From the NCBI GenBank assembly GCA_026826555.1, contig JAKSZT010033882.1:328881-392880 (forward strand): 64,000 bases of DNA, read 5' to 3'. This DNA comes from Tolypeutes matacus. Lineage: Eukaryota; Chordata; Mammalia; Cingulata; Chlamyphoridae. Under the pieces are notes generated by a model. The model was not told where the DNA came from. It saw nothing but the letters and a program-made list of their open reading frames with translations, and did not search any database. Below, piece after piece: positions 13,115-25,330 of this stretch. How positions within the stretch are numbered: the stretch's first letter is position 1; every line of letters starts with the position of its first letter. A program made the translations under genes and the position numbers.

Positions 13115-14544
13115 ATCCTCACTGACTAGCTCTCTGGGGAGAGCTGATTGTGGGCAGGGTCCTGCCCTAGGTTCTGTGCTGTGGGCATATGGAGTTAGAA
13201 GCTTGGGTCACCTAGCTGTGGATCAATCGATGGCGTGGAGTGATCGGTGGAGATTCTTGAGTTTTGAGCCTGCCTGTGGTGGTTAACACAGATGGCTGAG
13301 CCCCACTCACAAGGACAATGGCTGGTTTGAACCATGAATCCTGCAACCACGATTCATGCTCCTGGGTTGAGGCAGCATACTCTGAGGGAGTGAGGGATGT
13401 GACAGAAGGTGTAGAGGGGTTTCGCTTTTGTGGATTTTGCTGCCTGGATACCCTCATAGCTTTAGGGATCAGATAAGCCAGCTTAAAACAGCACCAGTCT
13501 GAGGGTAGAGTCGAATTTGCTGAGGAAACCTGATTTACCCAGCAGACCGCTGACATTGATGCTTGGCCCCAGAGGGGGTGGAGTCAGCCAATTTTATTGC
13601 TCTGCCCTGACAATCATCATAGCTTCACTCCCCTGGGGAGGCCAGGAAGTGGGAAGGGCTTGATTAGTTTCCATGAGCCTATTTAGGGTCCCCTCAGTGA
13701 AGGGGATGATCTAGCAGAGGACGTCTTTTGGGTCACTTATATCACCAAAAAAAAAAAAAAAAAAAGACAGACACTTTAAAAAATGAATTCCCTTTCTTAA
13801 TTTAGTTTAATACCAAAAATGTGCCTCAAAACCTACAGATTGAATCCAGAAGGGAAATTAATAAACACAAGCAGGCTGAGAGGATGGCAAGGACCCTAGA
13901 AGGCACACTTCCTCCATAGCTTTGTTTGACTGCTTGCTGGTGTGGTTGTTTGGTTTTTCTCTGTTTATTTGTTGTCTCCTGCTTTTCTTTCCTATTTCCT
14001 ACCCTCTTTCTGTTTTCCTTCATTTTGTTTTTAAATTAGGTGTAGCTAGCTTACCTCTTCTTTGCTGTTCTTCTTCAGTGATTTCCCATTCTCTGTCTAT
14101 ATTGATATTGTATCCCATGCTATCTCTTATCCTTTCTTCATCCCTCTGCCTTCTGCTTTCTGTTGTGGTTCTTAGACACCATGCTTTTTCATTAGCCCAC
14201 AACTTAAGGGTGTCAATTTCTATTCTATCTATTTTGTTTTCTTCTTATTTTATTAACATTAGCTTTTTCCTTTTAGCCCTTTATTTTCTCTTTCTCTCCA
14301 ACCTGATCATTCTAGCCTTTTAAATCATTATATATATATATTCCCCTATTTGGTTCCTCAGTCCATTGCAGTTACTCTGCTATTTTTCCTGTTAATGTAC
14401 ACTGCCTACACAAGTTAAATATTCATTTCACTAAGTCCTATTTGGCCCCTTTTCTAACTTTTATCAATATTAATATTATCCTTCTTCCTTTCTCACATCT
14501 TTCACTTTTTCTGGCAGTAATTTTTACCTTCAAAGTAACATAGA
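13115..14544 (+). mobile_element. LINE-1 copy C, segment 1: 5' untranslated region
   Basis: Homologous over about 480 bases to the 5' UTR of L1-B (14589-15235). Shared blocks include GGTCCTGCCCTAGGTTCTGT, GTTAGAAGCTTGGG, the ..AGATAAGCCAGC.. region and CCAGAGGGGGTGGAGTCAGCC. It lacks about the first 50 bases of the L1 start. It continues beyond the part retained in L1-B with an A20 run (about 13746-13766) and a pyrimidine-rich tract (13920-14530). It stops at the TSD of L1-B and resumes at 22355, so it is the promoter-bearing 5' UTR of the L1 whose ORF1 begins at 22495. Total 5' UTR is about 1.55 kb. Confidence 0.8.
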
Positions 14545-15236
14545 GGAGGAGGGGCCAAGATGGTGTTAGTGTAGGAAGACACACACTGCAAGCTCCCAGA
14601 GCAAGGTGGATTGTGGATGGGGTCCTGACCTGGGGTCTGTGCTGTGCACACGTGGAGTGAGAAGCTTGGGACATCTATCTGTGTGGATCAGTGGCATGGA
14701 TGGAATGGTAGAGATTCGTGAGTTTTAAGGCTGCTGGCAGTGGTTGCAACAGAGAGCTGAGCCCCGTGGTAAGGGAGAAAAGCAAATAAATAAATAAAAC
14801 AGCCACTTGGAGCCACAAGAGGGCCAGAAAGTTTTATTTTCCTGGGATCTGGCTGCCTGGCACCCCTTGGACCTTGTGTGAACAAAACAGCCGAGCTAAT
14901 CAGCACCTGGAGAACTGGAGGGGGATTCTGGTCAGGGGACCGAGCTGATTTCCCTAGTGGCCCAGCGATAAGACCTAGGCTGCTGCGGAGCCAGGAAGAA
15001 GGGGCACTCCCCCCAAAAGGGAGGGTTCTGATGGAGGACAGGGAAGGGTATTTTTTATTTTTATTTTTTGACATTGATCTGGCTGCCTGCACTGCTCCAT
15101 AGCTTTGGGGAGCAGATAAGCCGACCTGAAGCAGCATCAGGCTGAGAGCAGATGTGAATCTGCACTCAAACTGATTTACATAGCAACCCGGTGAAGCTGG
15201 TGCTCGGCTCCAGAAGGGGTAGAATCGGCCGTCTTT
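14545..15236 (+). promoter_or_regulatory. L1-B 5' UTR with internal promoter region (partial)
   Basis: GC-richer segment beginning with GGAGGAGGGGCCAAGATGG, the typical transcription start of mammalian L1; the CAAGATGG core resembles a YY1 site. L1 elements carry their own RNA polymerase II promoter in this region. About 1 kb of the 5' UTR present in L1-C is missing at the 3' side, where the sequence jumps to ORF1 at about 15237. Confidence 0.65.
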
Positions 15237-15565
15237 AGCAAATACTCAAGGCAGCAAGAGAAAAGAGAACCATCACATACAAGGGAAGCACAATAAGATT
15301 AAGTGCTGATTTCTCAGCTGAAACAATGGAGGCAAGAAGACAGTGGTATGACATAGTCAAAATACTAAAAGAAAAAAACTTCCAGCCACGAATTCTCTAT
15401 CCAGCAAAACTGGCATTCAAAATTGATGGAGAGTTCAAAATATTCACAGATAAACAGAAATTAAGAGAGTATATCAAGAAGAAACCAGCACTTCAAGAAA
15501 TACTAAAGGAATCTCTACAAGTTGAAAGGAAAAAAGAAGGGAGAGAGACTTGGAGGAGAGTTTAA
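15237..15565 (+). pseudogene. L1-B ORF1 C-terminal remnant
   Basis: Encodes the C-terminal domain of ORF1p, the trimeric RNA-binding chaperone of L1. Recognisable sequence runs from KEKNFQPRILYPAKLAFKID to EFKIFTDKQKLREY, matching the same region of L1-C (23150-23413). The N-terminal coiled coil and most of the RRM are deleted because the 5' UTR is fused to this point. The frame from 15326 to 15565 is open but cannot encode a functional ORF1p. Confidence 0.85.
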
Positions 15566-15624
15566 AAACAACTGAAAAGAAAAAAAGAGAAACAAAATAA
15601 AATATGACATACATTAATCCAAAG

Positions 15625-18600
15625 AAAAAATGTCTGAAGTAAGAAATTCGTTATGAGTAATAACACTGAATGATAATGGATTAAATTCATCAATCAAAAG
15701 ACACAGATTGGCAGAATGGATAAGAAAATTTTATCCATCTATATGCTGTCTACACGAAACCCACCTTAGACACAGGGTTTCAAGGAGGCTGAAAGTGAAT
15801 GGCTGGAAAACCATTTTACAAGCTAATAATAGCCAAAAAAGCACAAGAGTAGCTATTCTAATATCAGAAAAAATTGACTTTAAATGCAAAACTATTATAA
15901 GAGACAAAGATGGACACTACATATTAGTAAAAGGAGTAATCTCACAGGAAGAGAGAACAATCATAAACATTTACGCACCTGATCGGGGTGCCTCAAAATA
16001 CGTGCGGCAAACTCTGGAAAAACTAAGAGGAAAAATAAATGCCTCTACAATTACAGCAGGGGACTTCAACACACTACTACCATCATTAGACAGAACATCT
16101 AGACAGAGAATCAATAAAGAAACTAAGGCATTCAAAATACATTAGAAGACCTGGACTTAATAGACATATACAGAACACTACACCCAAATACAGTGGGATT
16201 TACATTCTTCTCGAGTGCACATGGAACATACTCCAAAATAGACCACATGCTAGGCCACAGAACAACACTCAATGAATTCAGAAAGATTGAGATTATACAT
16301 AGTAATTTCTCTGAACACAACGGAATAAAGTTGGAAATCACTAAGAGCAGAGAAACAGGTTAGGCACAAGGATATGGAAGTTAAACAACACACTCTTAGA
16401 AAAAGAGTGGGTCAAAGAGGAAATCTCAAAAGAAATAAGTAACTACCTTGAAAATAATGAAAATGACAACACAACATATCAAACCTATGGGATGCAGCAA
16501 AAGCAGTCCTGAGAGGGAAGTTGATAGCCATAAATTCATATATAAAAAAAGAAGAAAGAGCTAAAATTGAAGACCTAACTGCACACTTGGAGGAATTGGA
16601 AAAACAACAACAAACTAAACCTAAAGGAAGTAGAAAGCAGGAAATAACAAAGATTAGAGCAGAACTAAATGAAATAGAGAATAAAAAAGCACTGGAAAAA
16701 ATAAACAAAACCAAAAGTTGGTTCTTCGAGAATATCAATAAAATTGACAAACCCTTAGCCAGACTAACAAAGAAAAAGAGAGAACAGATGCAAATACATA
16801 AAATAAGGAATGAGCAAGGGTATATCACTACTGACCCCACAGAAATGAAGAATATCATAAGAGGATACTCTGAAAAATTATATGCCAACAAGAATGATGA
16901 TTTAGAGGAAATGGACAAGTTTCTAGAAACCCACAAACAGCCAACATTGATGAAAGAAGAAATAGATGAACTCAACAGTCCAATTACAAGTAAAGAGATA
17001 GACTCAGTCATCAAAATCCTCCCAAATAAGAAGAGTTCAGGACCAGATGGCTTCACAGCTGAATTCTACCAAACATTCCTGAAAGAACTAACACCAATTC
17101 TACTTAAGCTCTTCCAAAAAAACAGAAATAGAAGGAATATTGCATAACTCATTCTATGATGCCAACATTACCCTAATACCAAAACCAAATAAAGATACTA
17201 CAAGAAAGGAAAATTACAGACCAATTTCTCTAATGAAACGAGATGCTAAAGTCCTCAACAAACTACTTGTCAATCGCATTCAACAACATATCAAAAGGAT
17301 TATACACCATGACCAAGTGGGTTTCATCCCGGGTATGCAAGAATGGTTCAATATAAGAAAATCAATGAATGTAATACACCACATAAACAGATCGAAAGAA
17401 TAAAATCACATGATCATCTCTATAGATGCAGAAAAAGCATTTGAAAAAATACAGCACTCTTTCCTCATAAAAACACTACAAAATATAGGAATAGATGGAA
17501 ACTTTCTGAAAATGATAAAGGGTATATATGAAAAACCCAAAGCTAACATCATTTTCAATGGTGAAATCCTAAAAGCCTTCCCTCTGAGATCAGGAACTAG
17601 ACAAGGATGCCCACTATCACCACTCCTATTTAACATTGTCTTAGAAGTACTTGCACGAGCACTGAGACAAGAAAAGGACATAAAAGGCATCCAGATTGGA
17701 AAAGAAGAAGTAAAAATTTCATTATTTGCAGATGACATGATCCTATACATAGAAAGCCCTGAGAAATCTACAGCAAGGCTTCTAGAACTTAGAAGTTCAG
17801 TAATGTGGCAGGCTAGAAGATCAAGGCTCAAAAATCAGTATCATTTCTGTACACCAATAACTAGCAAACTGAGGAGGAAATCAGGAAAAAACTACCATTT
17901 ACAATAGTAAATAAAAGAATCAAATACCTAGGAATAAATTTAAATTTGTAAAGGACTTATATACAGAAAACTACACAACAGTGTTAAAGGTAATCAAAGA
18001 AGACTTAAATAAATGGAAATATATTCCCTTTTCATGGATAGGAAGACTAAACATCATCAAATTGTCTATTCTACCCAAACTAATCTACAGATTTAATGCA
18101 AGACCAATAAAAGTCAGCACTGTGTTTTTTAAGGAACTGGAAAAACTAACCCCAAAATATATTTGGAGAGGTAAGAGGCCCCAAATTGCCAAAGACATAT
18201 TGAAAAAGCAAAATGAAGTTGGAGGTATCACACTACCTGTCTTTAAAACATACTACATAAAAAATAAAATAAAATAAAATAAATGAATAAAATAAATAAA
18301 TAAATAAAATAAAAAATAAAATAAATAATATAAAAAATAATAAAATAAAATAAATTAAAAATAAATAAATAAATAAATAAATTTCAAAAAATAAAATAAA
18401 AATAAAAAATTTAAAAAATTAAAAAAATAAAAATAAATAAAAACACACTACAAAGCTACAGTGATCAAAACTGTGTGGTATTGGCACAAGAATAGACCTA
18501 TTGACCAATGGAACCAAATTGAGAGTTCTGATATAGATCCTCACATATACAGCCATCTGATATTTGACAAGGCAACGAAGCTCACTCAGTTGGGAGAGAA

Positions 18601-19635
18601 TGGCCTCTTTAACAAGTGGTGCTTGGAGACCTGGATATCCATATCCAAAAGAATGAGAGAAGAATACCATCTCACATCTTATACAAAAAATCAACTCAAG
18701 ATGGATCAAAGATCTAAATATAAGAGCCAAAACCATAAAGACCTTGGAAGATAATGTAGGGATGCATCTACAGGATCTTGTAATAGGAAATGGTTTCATG
18801 AACTTCACAGCCAAAGCATGAGCAGCAAGAGAAAGAATAGATAAATGGGATCTCATCAAAATTAAAAACTTCTGCACCTCCAAGGATGTTATTAAGAAAA
18901 TAAAAAGGCAGCCTACCCAATGGGAAAAAATGTTTGGCAACCATATATCTGATAGGAGCCTAATATCCTGCATATATAAAGAAATCCTACACCTTGAAAA
19001 TAAAAGGACAAACAGCCCGTTTTAAAAATGGGCAAGTGACCTGAAAAGACACTTCTCCAAGGAAGAAATACAAATGGCCAAAAAGCACATGAAAAAAATG
19101 CTCAACATTGCTTGCTATCAGGGAAATGCAAATCAAAACTACAATGAGATACCATCTTACACCCATCAGAATGGCAGTTATTAAATGAACAGGAGTCACT
19201 AAATGTTGGAGAGGATGTGAAGGAAGAAGAACCCTCATCCACTGCTGGTGGGACTGCGGTATGGTCCAGCCACTGTGGAGGACAGTTTGGCGGTTCCTCA
19301 GAAAACTAGCAATAGATCTTCCGTATGATCCAGCAATTCCACTGCTGGGTATATACCCAGAAGAACTGAAAGCAAAGACACAAACAGATATATGCACACC
19401 AATGTTCATAGCGGTATTGTTCCCCATTGCCAAAAGTTGGAATCAGCCATGGTGCCCATCAGCAGATGAATGGATAAGCAAAATGTGGTACATACATACA
19501 ATGGAATATTACTCAGCTGTAAGAAGGAACAAAGTGTTAACACATGGAATAACGTGGATGAATTTTGAAAACCTTATGTTGAGTGAAGCAAGCCAGGCAC
19601 TGAAGGATGGACAGTATATGACCTCACTGATCTGA
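15625..19635 (+). pseudogene. L1-B ORF2 (endonuclease/reverse transcriptase), broken
   Basis: Encodes the L1 replicase that nicks DNA and reverse-transcribes L1 RNA. The AP-like endonuclease lies at about 15640-16300. It keeps TLNDNG (Asn), CLHETHL (catalytic Glu near 15756), NIYAPD, GDFNT (near 16060) and KIDHML (Asp-His pair near 16240). The reverse transcriptase shows [11 protein letters not shown], then [14 protein letters not shown], and the catalytic FADD at 17725-17736. The C-terminal domain runs to the stop at 19633-19635. An early TGA occurs near 15653. Frame breaks fall near 16145, 17145 and 17405, and a pure A/T insertion sits at 18258-18443. Catalytic residues look intact but are spread over several frames, so this is a relatively young dead copy. 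Confidence 0.9.
18258..18443 (+). repeat. A/T-only insertion in L1-B ORF2 with flanking duplication
   Basis: About 186 bases of AAATA/AAATAAAT-type simple repeat interrupt ORF2 between CATACTACA (18249-18257) and CACACTACA (18444-18452). L1-C has a single uninterrupted CATATTACAAAGCTACAG at the corresponding site. The flanking 9-mers differ at one base and look like a TSD. The insert therefore resembles the tail of a retrotransposed SINE or L1 whose body is absent, later expanded as a microsatellite. Confidence 0.75.
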
Positions 19636-22354
19636 ACTGAGGAAAGTGAGCAGTTTCTGAGAACCATTGTCTGAAAGATAGGTTAATAATGCAGAGTAAG
19701 AGAAGAGCAGGCTTTGAGCCATCACCCATATGGACATACTCTATGGTAAAGGGATAGAGTGTGGTTGCATGTTGGGGGGTGGGGCAGATGGGTGGTGGTG
19801 TTCCTGTGTTTGGTGGTGCAGCACTCGTGTGTGGGTGGATTAAGAAGGACAGGTTCAAATTCCCAGGGCATGTAACTGTGAATCTTGACATTCCATGGGT
19901 TGGGATAGGGTGGTATCATGGGCCCTGGGGGACTGCAAGGAAGGGAACAGTCAAGATCTAATGGGTTGTTTGGTGGTCATGGGTAAGGTTTTTCTTTATG
20001 TTACAGTAATGGACAGAGGACATGGTAAATATCATCAAAATTATTAAACTGTATCATCTAAATTGTAAACTGTACTGTAACTCATTGACAATGTTTAGTT
20101 GCTATATTTTGCTATCTGTATAACAGTTATAACAATGTTAAAATCCAAAAAAAGGGGGGGGTTTAATAAGGGGTTAGGAAAGGGTGTGTGTGGGATCTGG
20201 GAGTCTTCAGCACTCTGAGTGTGACTTTGCTGTGACCAAAAACTTCTTTGAAAATTAAATGAAAAATTGGGAGACAATGAGGATTGAGAGGGGGAAGGTG
20301 TCACAGCACCCTGGACATCCGAAAACACAGTGATAAAAGGAAGGAAAAAGAAAAGGGGAAAAAAAGGAAAAAAAGGATATATATATATATTTTTAAGGCA
20401 TTTCTTTTGCTTTTTTCCCCATTTTTTTGAATGTCCCATCCTGCTAATTATATTTTGTTTTGTTTTGGTTTTTGTTTGATATTTGGGTTTTTTTTTGGCT
20501 TGTTTTTTTTTCCCTGAGTTTCCTTATGTTTGTCTCTTGCATGTAAGCTTATCATAGTCGTTTCTTTTTCCTAGTAAGTGTATTTAATTATTTTTGTGGA
20601 ATACATGTTCATGGAGGATTTGGATCACAGAAGGGTTACAATGGGTAGTGCAGGAGATTATTGATGGGGGGTGTCTGGGAGGGGCGTTTCATGGGAATTA
20701 GTTCATCTGAATTTACATGAAAGATATACAAAATCGTTCAAAAGATCAAAAGATGGGGCATGGCCACGATGGGTGGACAATCACACAATAAATGAGGGAA
20801 TCTGAATTCCTAGCCTGGAGAGCTCTGCCACAGTCTCCAAAGGTGCATCAATAGTCCACTGAGTGTAGGGACAGTGTCTGTCAAAAGAGGATGACCCACT
20901 GATGTGTTGTTTTTATTGATGACTACCCTTGTGAGTCTTTGCTCTTGTAACTGAGACCTAGCCTGCAGTTGTGGGGTGCTTAAGGGTTGCCACCTGAGAG
21001 CCTCCTTGTTGCTCAAATGTGGCCTCTCTAAGCCAAACTCAGCATATGATTGCATTACGTTCCCCCCAACGTGGGACATGACTCCCAGGGATGAGCCTCC
21101 CTGGCAATGAGGGATTAATACCAAGTGCCAACTGGCAACACAACTGGAAAAAGACCTTGAATAAAAGGGGGAAAGGTAAAGACAAATGAGTTCAAGTGGC
21201 TAAGAGACTTCAAAGAGAGTCGGAAGGTCACCCCAGAGGTAACTCTTATGCACACCTCAGTAGGAGCTCATAGAACATCTAAGTGCCTATCACCCCACTC
21301 AGTGGGGTTCCTGAGAGCTCTGGAGACACCCTGGTCCTATATAAGGGGGGATAGCCCCAGAGACTGATGCCTTATCAGTGGGTTCTATTTTGGAATCTGT
21401 GCTCCTGAGAGTGACAGAATTGGACTCAAATAAGTCCTCCCTGCACTGGGTCCATCAGTCTCTTCTATTCAAACCTAGATGTGATGCTGGAGTTTTTAGG
21501 TATACTTCCAGAGCCTGGAGCTTCTGTCCTACCTATGTGCCAGGTGTGCATGGGTTCTCAGTGGAGCTGCAAATCCTACCCTACAACTCAATGGAATCAT
21601 CCAAGTCACCTGGTGAGGAGACAATGATGGGCAATGGCCATCCCAGGAATGGAGAGGGTCTGCATCTGCAGGCAGGATCATCCCACCCACCATATCCATG
21701 GGATATAATTGCTCTCTCACTTGTAGGTGGAGTGGACATCACCGTCTCAGTCTTCTCAGTATTGGGGGAAGAACTATTGACTAGAGTGGACTTGATGGTA
21801 TTCTGTTTTACACATATGGTGATTCTAGCAATGGAAGAAATTATAACAATGAGATGGAGCCAGTGGCCACTTAACACTTTTGGGGCCGGGAGGGGATGAG
21901 CAGTTGAAATACAGGGGTTTCTTTGGGATTTGGAGGTTGTCCTGAGTACCATTGTGGCAACAGATGTAAGCCATTTTAAATCAGCACACACCACTCAGAA
22001 CTTTGTGGGAGAGAGTGTGGTCTATGATGTGAACTGTGGTCTATGGTTGGTGGCAAGGCTCCAGTATGTGTAAGTCCATTGAGGGTGGTGGGCCACACTT
22101 GTGGGAGATGTTTGTGTGGGATGTGGTGGGAGGTGTGGGAGGTGGGCAACATGGGAATCCCAGTGGGTTCCGTGTAATATTTTAGATAATGTAAGCACCT
22201 CTTAAAATATATTTATATATATATAAATAACATTTTTGTAAGCAAATGCACATATATGCATATATATTTATATATCTTTTTACAAATATTGGTATGTATT
22301 GTGAAAATTTTTATTTTTACCCACAATAAAAAATAAATAAATTATATAAAAAAG
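19636..22354 (+). other. L1-B 3' UTR, unusually long (2.7 kb)
   Basis: Everything from the ORF2 stop to the A-rich tail is collinear with L1-A 4366-6992, so it is part of the L1 and not a separate insertion. It includes a G-rich run (GGGGTGGGGCAGATGGGTGG near 19775) and a T-rich tract (20455-20520). It also contains a moderately conserved block with CCAGGGATGAGCCTCCCTGG (near 21088), a (TA)n segment near 22205-22275, and the terminal CCCACAATAAAAAATAAATA. Confidence 0.8.
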
Positions 22355-25330
22355 GTAACATAGAAAGAAGCAAGGAAACAAAATAAGAAGAAAAAGTGTC
22401 AAAGAGAAAATTTCAAACACACAGAAAGACCAACTAAATAAAACTCGAGAGGAGAGAGAGAAGCTCATCAACTGAATAAACCCAGCAAGATAAAATGATG
22501 ACTAGAGGGCAACAAAAAATTACAAACCACACTGAGAAACAGGAAGACATGGACCACTCCAATGAACAAACTAAAAACCAGCAATATATGCAGAACATTC
22601 AACAACTAATCAAAAATTCCCAAACAAATATCATGAACCAACTTAAGGAAGTGAAGGAAGAGATTAAGGATATAAGGGAGACACTGGGAGAACATACTGA
22701 AGAATTGTAAACTTACACAAAAAGATAACAGATATGATGGTGATCACTGGCACAATGCAAGAAATCAAAAGGAGGCTGGATTCATATAACAGCAGATTTG
22801 AACAGGCAGAAGAAAGAATTAGTGATGTGGAAGACAATACAACTGAAATCAAAGAGATAGTAGAACAGATAGACAAAAAATATAAAAAATCCAGCAGGGA
22901 CACTGGGATTTAACTGACAACACAAAACACACAAACATATGCATTATGGGCATCACAGAAGTAGAAGAGAAGGGAAAGGGAATAGAATGAGTGTTGAAGG
23001 AAATAATGGCTGAAAACTTCACAACCCTACTGAGAGAGATGGATGTCCAGATCCAGGAAGCAAAGCTCACCCCTAACAGTATAAATACCAATAGGCCAAC
23101 TCCAAGACATATACTTATCAAAATGTCCAATTCTCAAGACAAAGAGAAAATACTCAAGGCAGCCAGAGAAAAGAGAACCATCACATACAAGGGACACACA
23201 ATAAGATTAATTGCTGATTTCTCATCTGAAACCATGGAGGAAAGAAGGCAGGGGTATGACATAGTCAAAGTACTAAAAGAAAAAAACTTCCAGCCGCGAA
23301 TTCTGTATTCAGCAAAACTGACATTCAGAAATGATGGAGAGTTCAAAATATTCACAGATAAACAGAAATTAAGAGAGTATGTCATAGGAAACTGGCACTT
23401 CAAGAAATACTAAAGGAAGTTCTACAAGTTGAAAGGAAAAAAAATAAAGAGTTAGGAGAGTTTAAAAACAACTAAAATGACAAAAACAGAAACAAAACAT
23501 CATATGACTTACATTAATCCAAAGAAAATATGGCTGAAGTAAGAAATTCATTGGGAGTAATAACACTGAATGTTAATGAATTAAATTCACCACTCAAGAG
23601 ACACAGATTGGCAGAATAGATAAAGAAATGTGATCTACAAGAAACCCACCGTCACCTCAGGGATTCAAGGAGGCTGAAAGTAAATGGATGGAAAATTATT
23701 TTAAAAGCTAACAATAGCCATAAAAGTGCTTTATCAGACAAATATCAGACAAAATAGACTTTAAATGCAAAGCTATTCTAAGAGACAAAGATGGACACTA
23801 TATATTAGTAAATGGGGTAATCCCTCCAGAAGAGACAACAATCATAAACATTTACACACCTAATCGGGGTGCCTCAAAATTCAAGAGGCAAATTCTGGAA
23901 AAGCTAAGTGGAGAAATAAATGCCTCTACAATTATAGCAGGGGACTTTAATACACCATTATCATCATTAGACAGAATATCTACACAGAGAATCAACAAAG
24001 TAACAAAGACTCTCAACAATACATTAGAGGACATGGACTTAATACACATATACAGAACAATAAACCCAAGTACATCAGGCTTTACATGCTTCTCGAGTGC
24101 ATATGGATCATACTCCAAGATAGACCACATGCTAAGATACAGAAAAATTCTCAATGAATTCAGAAAGTTTGAGATTATACAAAGTAATTTCTCTGATGAC
24201 AATGGAATTAAATTGGAAATCACTAGGGGCCAGAGAAACAGGTTAGGCACAAGGATATGGAAGTTAAACAACACACTCTTAGACAAACTGTGGGTCAAGG
24301 AGGAAATCTCAAAAGAAATCAGTAACTAACTTGAAACTAATGAAAATGACAACACAACATATCAAAACCTATGGGATGCAGTCAAAGCTGTCCTGAGAGG
24401 GAAGTTCATAGTCATAAATACATATATTAAAAAAGAAGAAATAGCTAAAATTGAAGAACTAACTGCACATTTGGAGGAATTGAAAAACAACAACAAACTA
24501 AACCTAAAGGAAGTAGAAAGAAGTAAATAACAAAGATTACAGCAGAACTAAACAAAATAGAGAATAAGAAAGCACTAGAAAAAACAAACAAAACCAAAAG
24601 CGGGTTCTTCGAGAGTATAAATAAAATTGACAGCCCTTAGCCAGAATAACAAAGAAAAAGAGCAAAGAGATGCAAATACACAAAATAAGGAACGAGGAAA
24701 GAGATAACACTACTGACCAAACTGAAATAAAGAGCATCATAAGAGGATACTTCGAAAAATTATATGCCAACAAGAATGATAATTTAGAGGAAATGGACAA
24801 GTTTCTAGAAATTAACAAACAGCCTACATTGATGAAAGAAGAAATTCATGAACTCAACAGTCCAACTACGGTAAAGAGATAGACTCTGTCATCAAACACC
24901 TCCCAACTAAGAAGAGTCCAGGACCAGAAGACTTCAGAGGTGAATTCTGCCAAACATTCCAGAAAGAGCTTACGGCAAATCTACTTAAGCTCTTCCAAAG
25001 AATAGAAAAAAAGGAAAATTGCCTAACTCATTCTGGAACTTAGAAAGGAGTTCAGTAGTGTTGCAGTCTATGAGATCAATGCTCAAAAATCAGTAGCATT
25101 TCTGTACACCAATAACGAGCAATTGGAGGAGGAACTCAAGAAAAAAAAAGCCATTTACAATAGTAACTTAAAGAATCAAATACGTAGGAATAAATTTAAC
25201 TACAGATGTAAAGGACTTATATACAGAAAAGTAAACAACACTGTTAAAGGAAATCAAAGAAGACTTAGATAAATGGAAAAATATTCCCTGTTCATGGTTA
25301 GGAAGACTAAACATCATCAAGATGTCTATC
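22355..25330 (+). mobile_element. LINE-1 copy C, segment 2: ORF1 and 5' part of ORF2
   Basis: Continuation of L1-C after the nested L1-B. It begins at the right TSD copy (22355-22364), carries the end of the 5' UTR, ORF1 and ORF2 with a large internal deletion, and stops at the TSD CTATC (25326-25330) of the nested solo LTR. It is more degraded than L1-B, as expected for the older host of the nested insertion. Confidence 0.85.
22495..23413 (+). pseudogene. L1-C ORF1 (ORF1p, RNA-binding chaperone), broken
   Basis: Starts with consecutive ATGs at 22495 (MMTRGQQK). The N-terminal part is a Lys/Glu-rich heptad-like stretch (NQLKEVKEEIKDIRETLGEH), the coiled coil that trimerises ORF1p. It continues through the RRM and the C-terminal domain (RTITYKGHTIRLIADFSSE, KEKNFQPRILYSAKLTF) and ends near 23413. 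A stop after EEL (22708-22710) and further stops and frame changes up to 22990 break it. Length and order match a complete mammalian ORF1 of about 300 codons. Confidence 0.87.

Larger units (their letters stand above)
14545..22354 (+). mobile_element. LINE-1 copy B, full-length ends, nested in L1-C
   Basis: Runs from a canonical L1 start (GGAGGAGGGGCCAAGATGG at 14545) to an A-rich tail ending near 22354. It is flanked by the perfect 10-base TSD GTAACATAGA at 14535-14544 and 22355-22364, so both insertion ends are preserved. Order: 5' UTR remnant (14545-15236), ORF1 3' part (15237-15565), ORF2 (about 15625-19635), very long 3' UTR (19636-22354). Compared with L1-C it has an internal deletion joining the middle of the 5' UTR directly to the last third of ORF1. 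It inserted into the 5' UTR of L1-C. Frames are broken by several indels and stops, so it is not autonomous now. Confidence 0.9.

Noticed and set aside
14438..15137. Minus-strand and plus-strand open frames of 70-150 codons around 14.4-15.1 kb as possible genes
   Set aside because: They lie within the L1 5' UTRs and have no family motif. They are chance frames.
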